NCBI GenBank assembly: GCA_963830775.1
Contig: CAWHNT010000050.1
Coordinates: 183,066 to 247,065 of the forward strand
Direction: 5' to 3'
From: CAWHNT01 sp963830775
GTDB taxonomy: Bacteria > Pseudomonadota > Alphaproteobacteria > Geminicoccales > Geminicoccaceae
DNA length: 64,000 nt
Shown: positions 49,006 to 57,580 of the stretch, piece by piece
Layout: every line of letters starts with the position of its first letter
How positions within the stretch are numbered: position 1 is the first letter of the stretch
The notes under the pieces: model-generated
The model's input: the letters and a program-made list of their open reading frames with translations, nothing else
Database searches by the model: none
Told to the model about the DNA's origin: nothing
Translations under genes and position numbers: made by a program

Positions 49006-49034
49006 GGCAGCGCCCGGCCCGTCCGGGCGCTGCC
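49006..49034 (+). promoter_or_regulatory. Stem-loop between dctP and dctQ
   Basis: Perfect 12-bp stem GGCAGCGCCCGG / CCGGGCGCTGCC with a CCCGT loop and no T tract. Likely an mRNA-stabilising or partially terminating hairpin that sets the ratio of binding protein to membrane subunits. Confidence 0.7.
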
Positions 49035-49055
49035 TGTCGTCTCGGGGGCGGGCCC

Positions 49056-49568
49056 ATGCGCTGGATCGACCGGCTCAACACCTTCCTGGGCGAGAAGCTC
49101 GCCTGGCTCTACCTCCTGGCGGTCGCGGTCACGGCCTACGAGGTCGTCGCCCGCTACGTCCTCAACGCGCCCACGAGCTGGGGCTTCGAGCTCACCGTGC
49201 TGCTGTGCGCCATCTGCTACCTGATGGCCGGCGGCTACGTGACCCGGCTGGAAAGCCACATCGCCATCACCAGCGTCTTCGACCTCGCCCCACCCGAGGT
49301 CAGACGCTGGCTCAAGGTGTTCGGGCACGTGGTCGGCATCCTCGCCATGATCGGGCTGATCTGGGCGGGGTGGAAGTCCGGCTACCGTGCGGTGAGCATC
49401 GTCGAGCGCACCGGCAGTGCCTGGAACTCGCCGAGCCCGGCCATCATCAAGCCGCTCATCGTCCTGGCGGGCGTGCTGACTCTTCTCCAGCTCCTGGTCC
49501 AGCTCGCACGCGATCTCCGGCGCACCCCGCCACCGGTGCACGAAGCGCCGACCCCACTCACCGATTAA
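49056..49568 (+). CDS. TRAP transporter small permease (DctQ type)
   Basis: 170 residues with four transmembrane helices, the DctQ arrangement: AWLYLLAVAVTAYEVVARYVLNAPTSWGFELTV, then LLCAICYLMAGGYVTRLESHI with the conserved basic residue. Starts at the ATG at 49056 with a GGGGGCGGG site, 22 bases after the hairpin, and ends 12 bases before dctM. It forms the complex with DctM in the inner membrane. Confidence 0.88.
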   Translation: MRWIDRLNTFLGEKLAWLYLLAVAVTAYEVVARYVLNAPTSWGFELTVLLCAICYLMAGGYVTRLESHIAITSVFDLAPPEVRRWLKVFGHVVGILAMIGLIWAGWKSGYRAVSIVERTGSAWNSPSPAIIKPLIVLAGVLTLLQLLVQLARDLRRTPPPVHEAPTPLTD

Positions 49569-49580
49569 AGGCGACGGGCC

Positions 49581-50895
49581 TTGGGCATCGAGTACATCAC
49601 CCTCCTCGTCGTCGGGGTCATGATCCTCCTGATGATCGCGGGCGTGCCGCTCGCCTGGATCACCATGAGCCTGGCCGTGGGCTGCACGCTCGCCTGGCTG
49701 GGGCCGGCGGGCCTGCCTCTGGTGGCGAGCCGGGTCTACGGCTTCGTCAACGAGTACGTGTTCGTGGCCGTCCCGCTCTTCGTGCTGATGGCCTGCATCC
49801 TCGAGCGCTCAGGGGTCGCGAAGGACCTCTACGACGCCATGCGCCTCTTCGCCGGGCGGCTGCCGGGCGGGGTGGCGGTGCAGACCACGCTGGTCGCCAT
49901 GGTGATGGCGGCCATGACCGGCATCATCGGCGGCGAGATCGTGCTCCTGGGCCTGATCGCGCTGCCGCAGATGCTGCGGCTGGGCTACGACCGCAACCTC
50001 GCCATCGGCATCATCTGTGCCGGCGGCTCGCTGGGCACCATGATCCCGCCCTCGGTGGTGCTGATCGTCTACGGGCTCACGGCCGGGGTCTCGATCGGCG
50101 ACCTCTTCCTCGCCGCCGTGGTGCCCGGGCTGATCCTGGGCTCCCTCTACATCGTCTACGTCGTGATCCGCTGCACCCTCGACCCGACCCTGGCCCCGCC
50201 CCCGCCGCCCGAGGAGCTGGCGATGCCGTGGGCGCAGAAGGTGAAGCTGCTCAAGGGCCTGATCCTGCCGATCATGATCATCATCTGGGTCCTGGGCAGC
50301 ATCTATGGCGGCATCGCCTCGATCACCGAATCGGCGGGCGTGGGCGTGGTGGGTGCGATCGCCTCGGCGGCGCTGCGGGGCGAGCTCAACTTCACCATGC
50401 TGCGCGAGGCGGTGCTGCGGACGATGGCGACGGTGGGCGTGCTGCTGTGGCTGACGCTGGGGGCCAACGCCTTCATCGGCATCTACAACATCATGGGCGG
50501 GACCGGTTACCTGCGGAACCTGATCGCCGGCCTGCCGCTCGCAGCCCATCGGCATCATCCTGGTGATGATGGGGATCCTGCTGGTGCTGGGCTGCATCAT
50601 CGACTGGATCGGCATCTGCCTCTTGACCATGCCGATCTTCGTGCCGGTGGTGAAAAGCTTAGGATACGACCCGGTCTGGTTCGGCGTGCTCTTCTGCATG
50701 AACATGCAGGTCTCGTATCTGAGCCCGCCCTTCGGTCCCGCCGCCTTCTACCTCAAGAGCGTGGCCCCGCCCGACATCACCCTGCAGCAGATCTTCCAGG
50801 GCGTGCTGCCCTTCATCGCCTTGCAGCTGATCGGGCTGGGCCTCGTCCTCTTCTTCCCGCAGATCGCCATGTTCCTGCCCACCCTGGCACAGTGA
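49581..50895 (+). CDS. TRAP transporter large permease (DctM type, one frame break)
   Basis: About 437 residues after repair, with about 12 helices. Landmarks: GVPLAWITMSLAVGC, VAVPLFVLMACILERSG, MAAMTGIIGGEIVLLGLIALPQM, GGSLGTMIPPSVVLIVYG, ESAGVGVVGAIASAALRG, IDWIGICLLTMPIFVPVV and SYLSPPFGPAAFYLKSV. The break lies near 50541; dropping one G gives LPLQPIGIILVMM and the exact codon count. TTG start at 49581. Sodium-coupled import channel of the TRAP system. Confidence 0.9.
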
Positions 50896-50919
50896 GGGCG
50901 GGCAGGGCGATGGCTGGCC

Positions 50920-51819
50920 TCAGCTGGCGGCCTTCATCTTCGGGGCCTCGGCGCTGCCGAAATAGCTGTTCTTGAGCGCCCGCTGGTTCTCGTAGATCGA
51001 GCCCTGGTGCCGGGCCGGCGGCAGCGGCAGGCGCACCGGCACGTTCGTCAGGCGCGGGGCTACCGGATCGTCCTTGCCGCAGAGCAGGAGCTGCTGCCAG
51101 GCGTCCCAGGCGAGCTGGCTGGTGCCGACGAGCGGCCAGGCATCGGCGGCGCGGTATTGGAACAGCAGGAGGCGGCGCGAGCGGGTCGAGGTGTTGACGG
51201 CCGAGCCGTGGATGGTCCGGGCGTGGTGGATGCTGATGCTGCCGGCGGGACCGGTGCAGGGAACGGCCTTCGAGAAGTCGACGTCGACCGCACCCGGGTC
51301 GATCGCACCGCAGAACACGCCGTCCGCATGGTGGTCGTAGACCGGGCCCTTGTGGCTGCCGGGGACGCACAGCAGCGGCCCGTTCTCGATGGCACAGTCG
51401 TCCATCATCACGCCCACGGCGCAGAGATCGTCGTTGGTGTGCGGGTAGAAGGCCCAGTCCTGGTGCCACTCCACGGCGGCACCGTAGTTGGCGGCCTTGA
51501 TGTTGAGCTTGGAGGTGTCGAAGCGGATGGCGGGGCCGACCAGCTTCTGCAGGATCGCCAGCACGTTCGGGTGGCGCATCACCTTGTCGTAGATGGTGGC
51601 CTGACTGTGCGGCGTCTTGATCCGCCGCACCCGCGGCTCCTGCGCGCTGTGCGTGGGCTCGAGGTCGTAGACCTCGTTGTGCTCGCGCACGAAGCGGGCC
51701 TTCTCGACGAACTCGTCGGTGACCCGCCTGAGCTCCGTCACGTCCTCGGCCGGGAGCACGTCCTTGACCACGAGGAACCCATTCTCGCGATAGAAGTCGG
51801 CCTCTGCCTGCCCGATCAT
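50920..51819 (-). CDS. Phytanoyl-CoA dioxygenase (PhyH) family protein
   Basis: 299 residues, complete. Fe(II)/2-oxoglutarate oxygenase: FYRENGFLVVKDVLPAEDV, metal motif in VEWHQDWAFYPHTND, CVPGSHKGPVYDHH, distal His in SIHHARTIHGSAVN and the Arg in TSTRSRRLLLFQYRAADAW. Length and motif spacing are close to the family members that hydroxylate small substrates. It converges on dctM (24 bases between stops) and is divergent from the next PhyH gene. Probably acts on the solute brought in by the TRAP system or its product; inferred from context. Confidence 0.88.
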   Translation of the reverse strand: MIGQAEADFYRENGFLVVKDVLPAEDVTELRRVTDEFVEKARFVREHNEVYDLEPTHSAQEPRVRRIKTPHSQATIYDKVMRHPNVLAILQKLVGPAIRFDTSKLNIKAANYGAAVEWHQDWAFYPHTNDDLCAVGVMMDDCAIENGPLLCVPGSHKGPVYDHHADGVFCGAIDPGAVDVDFSKAVPCTGPAGSISIHHARTIHGSAVNTSTRSRRLLLFQYRAADAWPLVGTSQLAWDAWQQLLLCGKDDPVAPRLTNVPVRLPLPPARHQGSIYENQRALKNSYFGSAEAPKMKAAS

Positions 51820-51929
51820 CGTTGACTACCTCTCGATGAAAACGTTACCATTCCAGATAACATCATCGGTGGCGAAAGGGAAGCGGCGTTCCGCCCGCCT
51901 GCGCCGATGGCAAGATCAGGGAAGGCCAG
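51820..51929. promoter_or_regulatory. Divergent PhyH/PhyH promoter region
   Basis: 110 bases between the two PhyH starts. AT-richer patch at 51830-51870 (GAAAACGTTACCATTCC, then GATAACATCATC). Its GTTACCATTCCAGATAACA part has partial dyad symmetry and could hold a LacI-type operator; not proven. Confidence 0.4.
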
Positions 51930-52829
51930 ATGGCACGCTGCCAGGTCAAAGGCGTCGACGTTCCGGATAGCCTGCTCGCACCCATGCCGGATTCGGCGGG
52001 GCTCCTGGACGACCCGCGGGCCCTGCGGGCGCGCCTGGAAGCGGACGGGTTCCTCTATTTCCGCGGCGTGCTCGGCCGTGACGCCGTCCAGGCTGCCCGC
52101 CGCGAGATCCTGGCCCGCCTGGAGGCGGTGGACGAGATCGAGCCCGGCACCGACGTCTTCACCGGCCGCTCCGCCCGCGCCCTGCGCCAGCCCGATCTCG
52201 GCGCCTTCTGGAAGTCGGTGAGCGAAGGCCCGACCCTGCGCTCGGTTTCCCATGGTGAGGCCATGAGCCGGATCGTGGCCGCCGTCGCCGGCGAGCCCGT
52301 GCTCCCGCAGGACTATATGTTCCTCCGCGTCGGCACCGCCGGCCGGGCCACCGGCCTGCACTACGACTACCCCTTCTTCACCCGTGCGCACGACCAGGTC
52401 TGGACCGTCTGGCTGCCCTTGGGCGACGTGCCGCTGGAGCGCGGGCCTTTGGTCATGGTCGAGGGCTCGCACCGCTTCCGCGACCTGATCGACCCCATGA
52501 TCGGCTTCGACGTGATGAAGGACCCGAGCCGCAAGGCCGATCTCGGCTCGGATGCGGTGAGCTTCGCGCAATCGCGCGGCACCCGCTTGCTGGTCGCCGA
52601 CTTCGAGCCCGGTGACGTCGCCATCTTCGGCATGTTCGTGGCCCACGGCAGCCTCGACAATCACGACCGCTCGGGCCGGGTGCGCATCTCCTGCGACGTG
52701 CGTTGGCAGCCTGCGCGCCTGCCGAAGGACGAGCGCTATTTCGGCGCCAATCCGGGCGGGACGACAGGTGCCGGTTATGCGGAGCTCAATGGGGCGAAGC
52801 CGCTCGATCAGCCGTGGCACGTGCGCTGA
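51930..52829 (+). CDS. Phytanoyl-CoA dioxygenase (PhyH) family protein
   Basis: 299 residues. RARLEADGFLYFRGVLGRDAV opening, metal motif in GLHYDYPFFTRAHD, LPLGDVPLERGPLVMVEGSHRF, distal His in FVAHGSLDNHDRSGRVRISCDVRWQP. Different in sequence from its divergent neighbour, so the pair probably carries out two oxidations or uses two substrates. Start ATG at 51930, weak ribosome site (AAGGCCAG). Two large palindromes follow the stop. Confidence 0.86.
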   Translation: MARCQVKGVDVPDSLLAPMPDSAGLLDDPRALRARLEADGFLYFRGVLGRDAVQAARREILARLEAVDEIEPGTDVFTGRSARALRQPDLGAFWKSVSEGPTLRSVSHGEAMSRIVAAVAGEPVLPQDYMFLRVGTAGRATGLHYDYPFFTRAHDQVWTVWLPLGDVPLERGPLVMVEGSHRFRDLIDPMIGFDVMKDPSRKADLGSDAVSFAQSRGTRLLVADFEPGDVAIFGMFVAHGSLDNHDRSGRVRISCDVRWQPARLPKDERYFGANPGGTTGAGYAELNGAKPLDQPWHVR

Positions 52830-52881
52830 AGCGTCGGCAGCGCCAAAGCTCAATCGCCAAGAACTCGTAGTAAGAATCGTT

Positions 52882-52951
52882 GTGACCGGTCCTGAGCCGA
52901 CCATCCGCTGCGAGACGCGCGGGACTGGATGGTCGGCTCAAGACCGGTCAC
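52882..52951. repeat. Near-perfect 25-bp inverted repeat
   Basis: Arms at 52882-52906 and 52927-52951 pair over 25 bp with a single mismatch (a G-U pair if transcribed); the loop is 20 bases. Arms begin GTGACCGGTC and end GACCGGTCAC. It lies between convergent genes and no T tract follows on either strand, so a plain intrinsic terminator is unlikely. Confidence 0.85.
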
Positions 52952-52983
52952 TGACGAGACGGTATCTCGGGCGTGGGCTCGGC

Positions 52984-53029
52984 GTGCGGTCGTCCTGGTG
53001 AAGGGCTGGCTTCAGGCGGACGACCGCAC
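52984..53029. repeat. Second large stem-loop
   Basis: Arms at 52984-53003 and 53010-53029: 12 perfect pairs (GTGCGGTCGTCC with its complement), a 3-base internal bulge, then 5 pairs, closing a 6-base loop GGCTGG. It stands 32 bases after the first palindrome, before the convergent DUF1127 stop. Confidence 0.8.
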
Positions 53030-53053
53030 GGCCGATGCGGCAGCTTACATGCC

Positions 53054-53302
53054 TCACAGGCTGTCACGCCCGCCGCGGACCACGCGGCCGATGTCGGTGC
53101 GGCTGAGGCCCATGTCGCGGAGCATGTAGTCGTCGAGCTCCATCAGGCGGCGGGCGGCACGGCGGGCCCGGATCTCGACGATGAGGACGGACATGAGCCG
53201 GGCGATCCCGCTCAAGGACCCTGGCCGGCGTGACTCCGGCAAGGTCGCGAGGCCGAGGCCATGGACCCATGGCCGCTCGGAGGTGATGGTGGGCGTCAAC
53301 AT
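53054..53302 (-). CDS. DUF1127 domain protein
   Basis: 82 residues with the C-terminal DUF1127 helix pair RAARRLMELDDYMLRDMGLSRTDIGRVVRGGR. The family is common in alphaproteobacteria, where small DUF1127 proteins affect RNA turnover and nutrient adaptation. A hydrophobic piece (GIARLMSVLIVEI) precedes it. The ATG at 53302 has AAAGGAGAGAG directly upstream, better than the distal in-frame start. Confidence 0.85.
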   Translation of the reverse strand: MLTPTITSERPWVHGLGLATLPESRRPGSLSGIARLMSVLIVEIRARRAARRLMELDDYMLRDMGLSRTDIGRVVRGGRDSL

Positions 53303-53557
53303 CTCTCTCTCCTTTGGGTGCACTTGGACACCCGTTCCTGCCAGCGGCTCGAGGAAAAAGCCTGATGCCGGCCATGTCGCCCCGTTCGGAGGCGTCCCTC
53401 TCCATGTGAGGGATCATGGGGGACGGTTGTTGCCGGATCGTCGCTTCGGGAGGTGTGCAGCGTTTCAATCGTAACGCGCCGCACACTGCGGGGCGTGGCA
53501 CCGTGGCTATCGGGCAGCTATTCTCGCGGTTGGTGCGTCGGGAGGCAGGAGGAGGCC

Positions 53558-54109
53558 ATGCCGGACACGGTCGACCGGATGCGGGTCGTCGAGGGTGACA
53601 TCACCAATCTCGCGGTGGATGCCATCGTGAACGCGGCCAACGGCCAGCTGCTGCCCGGCGGTGGGGTCTGCGGTGCCATCCACAGCGCTGCCGGGCCGGA
53701 GCTGGCCGCCGCCTGTCGGGCGCTAGGCGGTTGTCCCACGGGCGACGCCCGGATCACGCCGGGGTTCCGGCTCAAGGCGGGCTGGGTGATCCATGCCGTG
53801 GGCCCGGTCTGGCGCGGCGGTGGATCGGACGAGGAGGAACTGCTCGCCTCCTGCTATCGCCGTGCAATCGAGATCGCGGCCGAAAAGGGCCTGGCCTCGA
53901 TCGCGTTCCCGGCCATCTCGACCGGGATCTACGGCTTTCCGCCGGAGCGGGCAGCACCCATCGCGGTAGCCGCTGCGGCGGAGGCGTTGGCCGACAAGCC
54001 CGGGGTCAATGAGGTGATCTTCTGCTGCTTCGGCGCGAGATCGGCCGAATTGCACCGCCGGGCACTCGCCGCAAGAAACGGGTCGAGGGATGCAGCCGCC
54101 GGCGGCTAG
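53558..54109 (+). CDS. Macro domain protein (ADP-ribose-metabolite deacylase type)
   Basis: 183 residues covering one macro domain of the MacroD/YmdB type: VVEGDITNLAVDAIVNAANGQLLPGGGVCGAIH, CPTGDARITPGF, WVIHAVGPVW, SIAFPAISTGIYGFPPERAAPIA. Such proteins remove ADP-ribose from acidic residues or deacetylate O-acetyl-ADP-ribose. Very strong GGAGGAGG site before the ATG at 53558. 32 bases before the alkyltransferase gene; likely an operon with a DNA/nucleotide damage theme. Confidence 0.9.
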   Translation: MPDTVDRMRVVEGDITNLAVDAIVNAANGQLLPGGGVCGAIHSAAGPELAAACRALGGCPTGDARITPGFRLKAGWVIHAVGPVWRGGGSDEEELLASCYRRAIEIAAEKGLASIAFPAISTGIYGFPPERAAPIAVAAAAEALADKPGVNEVIFCCFGARSAELHRRALAARNGSRDAAAGG

Positions 54110-54141
54110 AAGCTTGGGTCCATGGTGACCGGAGATGGCGC

Positions 54142-55005
54142 ATGCTGGCAATTGATCCGACGGGCCCCGAGGTCGAGCGCGTCGAGCGGGCTATCCGCTA
54201 CCTTGCCCGCAACCGCCTGGAGCAGCCGAGGCTCGAGGAGGTGGCGGACGTGATGGGCTTGAGCCCGTTCCATGCCCAGCGCGTCTTCTCCAGCATCGTG
54301 GGCGTAAGCCCGAAGCAGTTCCTGGGCCTGCTCACGGTCGAGCACGCGAAGGCGCTTCTGCGCGATGCCGAGAGCGTGCTCGGGGCTGCCCTGGAGGTGG
54401 GCCTGTCGGGCCCGTCCCGGCTGCACGACCTGTTCGTGAAGATCGAGGCCATTACGCCTGGCGAGTACCGGGCCGAGGGGCGCGGGCTCACGATGCGGTG
54501 GGGCATCCACGCCACCCCGTTCGGCGAGGCTCTCTTCGTGGTGAGCGAGCGCGGCCTGGCACGGCTCGCCTTCCTGGCCGATGCCGGGCCCGACGGTGCC
54601 CTGGCCGAAGCCCAGGCCGACTGGCCGCTCTCCACCTTCGTCGAGGACGGCAGGGCCACGGCGCTTTACGCGAAGCGCGCCTTCCGCAACCTCACCGGCG
54701 AGGCTCTTCCGGCCCCCTTCCGGGTGCTCGTCAAGGGCTCGCCCTTCCAGATCCAGGTCTGGCGGGCGCTGGTGCGGATCCCGCAGGGCATGGCCGTGAG
54801 CTATGGCAGCTTTGCCAGGGCGCTGGGCCACGAGGGGGCGGCCAGGGCGGTAGGCTCGGCCGTGAGCCGCAATCGCATCGGCTACCTGATCCCGTGCCAT
54901 CGCGTCATCCGCGAGACGGGGGCGCTGGGCGGCTATCATTGGGGTGTCGATCTCAAGCGTTCGCTGCTCGCAGCCGAGATCGCTACGGGCGTAGCCGCGG
55001 ACTGA
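54142..55005 (+). CDS. AraC-type HTH fused to O6-alkylguanine-DNA alkyltransferase
   Basis: 287 residues. Residues 12-110 form an AraC double HTH (LARNRLEQPRLEEVADVMGLSPFHAQRVFSSIVGVSPKQF). About 120-285 form the alkyltransferase, with acceptor Cys252 in PCHRVIRETGALGGYHWG and the arginine-finger helix AARAVGSAVSRNRIG. It moves alkyl groups from O6-guanine to itself. It lacks the N-terminal phosphotriester-sensing zinc domain of full Ada, so it probably cannot be switched on by phosphotriester repair. Follows the macro gene by 32 bases. Confidence 0.9.
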   Translation: MLAIDPTGPEVERVERAIRYLARNRLEQPRLEEVADVMGLSPFHAQRVFSSIVGVSPKQFLGLLTVEHAKALLRDAESVLGAALEVGLSGPSRLHDLFVKIEAITPGEYRAEGRGLTMRWGIHATPFGEALFVVSERGLARLAFLADAGPDGALAEAQADWPLSTFVEDGRATALYAKRAFRNLTGEALPAPFRVLVKGSPFQIQVWRALVRIPQGMAVSYGSFARALGHEGAARAVGSAVSRNRIGYLIPCHRVIRETGALGGYHWGVDLKRSLLAAEIATGVAAD

Positions 55006-55123
55006 GCTGCCCTGCCAGCCGATCCCGTGGCGCTCAAGCTGGACATGCTCGCGACCGCCGTGAGCACGTCCAAGCGGGTATCTGCATGAACTCACGAAGC
55101 AGCTGACTAGAGCGTGCGGCTGC

Positions 55124-55351
55124 TCAGTCGAACGGTCCGCGCCGGGCGGCCTTACGCCCAAACACGTCGCGGGTGACGTTGCGGTTCGCCTTGCCGTTCT
55201 TGTAGCAGACATTGTCGTCCGAATCGCAGACGGCGTTCCCGCGGCGGAAGACATCGTCATCGGACCAGCTGTAGCGCGACCTGCGGTGGTCGTCCGCGCA
55301 GCCGGCCAGGATCGCCGTGGCGGCCACTACGGTCAGGATCGTGCATTTCAC
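55124..55351 (-). CDS. Small lipoprotein
   Basis: 75 residues from the GTG at 55351: TILTVVAATAILAGCADD carries a lipobox (LAGC), so the mature protein starts with a lipidated Cys. The rest is polar, with a CDSDDNVC pair that may close a disulfide (VFRRGNAVCDSDDNVCYKNG). A GGGGGAA ribosome site precedes it. No family recognised. Confidence 0.6.
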   Translation of the reverse strand: MKCTILTVVAATAILAGCADDHRRSRYSWSDDDVFRRGNAVCDSDDNVCYKNGKANRNVTRDVFGRKAARRGPFD

Positions 55352-55464
55352 GGTGGCATTCCCCCATTTTGACGTAGCCTCTTGCTGAACAATCGCTCTG
55401 CCGGATGGATAGTTCCGGGCTACTGCACCTTGCCTTGGTCGCCGAGCGGCGCCAGCATGGCGCC

Positions 55465-56400
55465 ATGCCAAGCCTGACCGACATCAAAGCGGCCGCCGCG
55501 CGGATCGCCGGCAATGTCCGCCGCACGCCGCTGCTCGTCCCCGCACCCTGCCGTGCCACGCTGCCGCCGGGCCTCGTGCTCAAGCTGGAATCGCTGCAGG
55601 TGACGGGCTCGTTCAAGGCCCGTGGTGCCCTGAGCAAGCTCTCGAGCCTCGATCCGGCAGCGCTTCGGCACGGGCTGGTCACCGCGTCGGGCGGCAACCA
55701 TGGAGCTGCCGTCGCCCATGCCGGGTGGCGGGCGGGGGTGCCGACCACGGTCTTCGTGCCCGGCAACGTGGCCCCGCTGAAGGCCGCCAAGATCGAGGGC
55801 TGGGGTGCGCGGCTCGTCGTCGAGGGCGAGGTCTGGGACGTGGCCGATGCGGCGGCCCGGCGTTTCGCGGCCGAGACCGGTGCCGCCTACCTGCACCCGT
55901 TCGCGGACCCGGCGATCATCGCGGGCCAGGGTACGCTGGGGCTCGAGATCCTGGAGGACGCACCCGAGATCGACACCATCCTGGTCGCCATCGGCGGTGG
56001 CGGGCTGATCTCGGGTATCGGCATCGCGGCGCACGCGATCCGCCCGGAGGTGCGGATCGTCGGCATCGAGCCCGTGGGCTGCCCGACCCTGGAGCGGAGC
56101 CTCGCCGCCGGGCGGATCGTGCAGCTCGAGCGGGTCGAGACCGTGGTGGCGACGATGGCGGCCCGGCGCACCGAGCCGATCAATTTCGAGCTCTGCCAGC
56201 GCCATGTGGAGCGCGTGGTGCTGGTGAGCGACCAGGCGATGCTGGAGGCAGCCCGGATGCTCTGGCTCGAGCTCGGGATCGCCGCCGACATGAGCGGGGC
56301 AGCCTCGCTGGCGGCCCTGCTCACCGGCGCCTACCGACCGGCACCCGGTGAGCGCGTCTGTGCGCTCATCTGCGGCGCCGGGACGGACGGGATCGGCTGA
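55465..56400 (+). CDS. PLP-dependent threonine/serine dehydratase-like enzyme
   Basis: 311 residues, fold type II. PLP Lys51 in LQVTGSFKARGA, phosphate-binding SGGNHG, glycine loop GGGGLISGIG and the C-terminal ICGAGTDG. It matches the short catabolic threonine/serine dehydratase or racemase group, without an ACT regulatory domain. Deaminates a hydroxy-amino acid to a keto acid; exact substrate not readable. ATG at 55465; an in-frame ATG at 55405 starts less family-like. Convergent with the permease operon, 10 bases between. Confidence 0.88.
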   Translation: MPSLTDIKAAAARIAGNVRRTPLLVPAPCRATLPPGLVLKLESLQVTGSFKARGALSKLSSLDPAALRHGLVTASGGNHGAAVAHAGWRAGVPTTVFVPGNVAPLKAAKIEGWGARLVVEGEVWDVADAAARRFAAETGAAYLHPFADPAIIAGQGTLGLEILEDAPEIDTILVAIGGGGLISGIGIAAHAIRPEVRIVGIEPVGCPTLERSLAAGRIVQLERVETVVATMAARRTEPINFELCQRHVERVVLVSDQAMLEAARMLWLELGIAADMSGAASLAALLTGAYRPAPGERVCALICGAGTDGIG

Positions 56401-56410
56401 GCGGTCAGCC

Positions 56411-57580
56411 TCAGCTGTAGGGGTCGGCGGCGTCGCGCAGGCCGTCGCCCATGAAGTTGAACGCGAGGACGACAAGGACGACCGGGATCACCGGCGTCAG
56501 CAGCCAGGGATAGAGTGCCACCACGTTGATGTTCTGCGCCTCGTTGAGGAGGACGCCCCAACTGGTGAGCGGCGGGCGCACGCCCAGGCCCAGGAAGGAG
56601 AGCGCGGTCTCGCCCAGGATCATGCCGGGGATGGAGAGGGTCGCCGAGGCGATCAGGTGGCTCATGAACGAGGGCACGAGATGGCGGCCGATGATCCGGC
56701 CGGGCCCGGCACCCATGAGGCGGGCCGCCTGGGCGAACTCCTCCTCGCGCAAGGAAAGGACCTTCGAGCGGACGGCCCGGGCGAGGCCGGTCCAGTCGAC
56801 CAGCCCCAGGATGAGCGTGATCCCGAAGAAGACCCACAAAGGATCCCAGGTGACGGGCAGCACGGCGCTGAGCGAGAGCCATAAGGGGATCATCGGGAAG
56901 CTGCGGACGATCTCGATCAGGCGCTGGATGATGGTGTCGGTCCAGCCGCCATAATAGCCCGAGATGCCGCCCAGGAAGACGCCCAGCACGAAGCTCACGG
57001 TGATGCCGAGGAGCCCCACCGTGAGTGAGATCCGGGCGCCATGCGTAATCCGCGAGAACACGTCCCGCCCCAGCCGGTCGGTGCCCAAGAGGAAGAACGA
57101 GCCGCCCTTGGCCGGGCAGACGAAATGGAAGTCGCCCTTGATCTTGCCCCAGAGCAGATAGGGATCGCCGCGGCAGAAGAAGCGGAGCGGCTGCACCTTG
57201 GTCGGGTCCGCCGTGTACAGCCGCCGCAGGGTCTGCATGTCGAGTTTTTGGGTGTAGCCGTAGACGAAGGGGCCGACGAGCTTGCCGTCGTGGAAGAGGT
57301 GGACGCCCTGCGGCGGGGCGTAGATGTGCTTCGGATCGCGGGTGTGCAGGTTGTAGGGGGCGATCAGCTCGCTCACCAGGATCGAGGCATAGCACAGGGC
57401 CAGCAGGACGGCGGAGACGACGGCGATGGGATGGCGCCGGAACCGCCACCAGATCAGGCGCCACTGCGAGGCGGTGTAGAACCGCTCCTGCTCGGGTGTC
57501 AGCGCATCGCGGCGGGCGGGGTCGAAAGGCGCGGTGTCGAGATAACGGGCCGGAAGCGGCTCGATGGCACCCACCTTCAT
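56411..57580 (-). CDS. ABC peptide/oligosaccharide-type permease (DppC/OppC-like)
   Basis: 389 residues, longer than usual because of a soluble insert of about 90 residues between helix 1 and the core (YGYTQKLDMQTLRRLYTADP onward). Core: GTDRLGRDVFSRITHGARISLTVG and the EAA-type loop EFAQAARLMGAGPGRIIGRHLVPSF, plus helices to the end. The ATG at 57580 overlaps the upstream permease stop (ATGA). Long inserts of this type occur in permeases for large or unusual oligopeptides. No ATPase or binding protein gene follows: the convergent dehydratase ends 10 bases away. Confidence 0.88.
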   Translation of the reverse strand: MKVGAIEPLPARYLDTAPFDPARRDALTPEQERFYTASQWRLIWWRFRRHPIAVVSAVLLALCYASILVSELIAPYNLHTRDPKHIYAPPQGVHLFHDGKLVGPFVYGYTQKLDMQTLRRLYTADPTKVQPLRFFCRGDPYLLWGKIKGDFHFVCPAKGGSFFLLGTDRLGRDVFSRITHGARISLTVGLLGITVSFVLGVFLGGISGYYGGWTDTIIQRLIEIVRSFPMIPLWLSLSAVLPVTWDPLWVFFGITLILGLVDWTGLARAVRSKVLSLREEEFAQAARLMGAGPGRIIGRHLVPSFMSHLIASATLSIPGMILGETALSFLGLGVRPPLTSWGVLLNEAQNINVVALYPWLLTPVIPVVLVVLAFNFMGDGLRDAADPYS

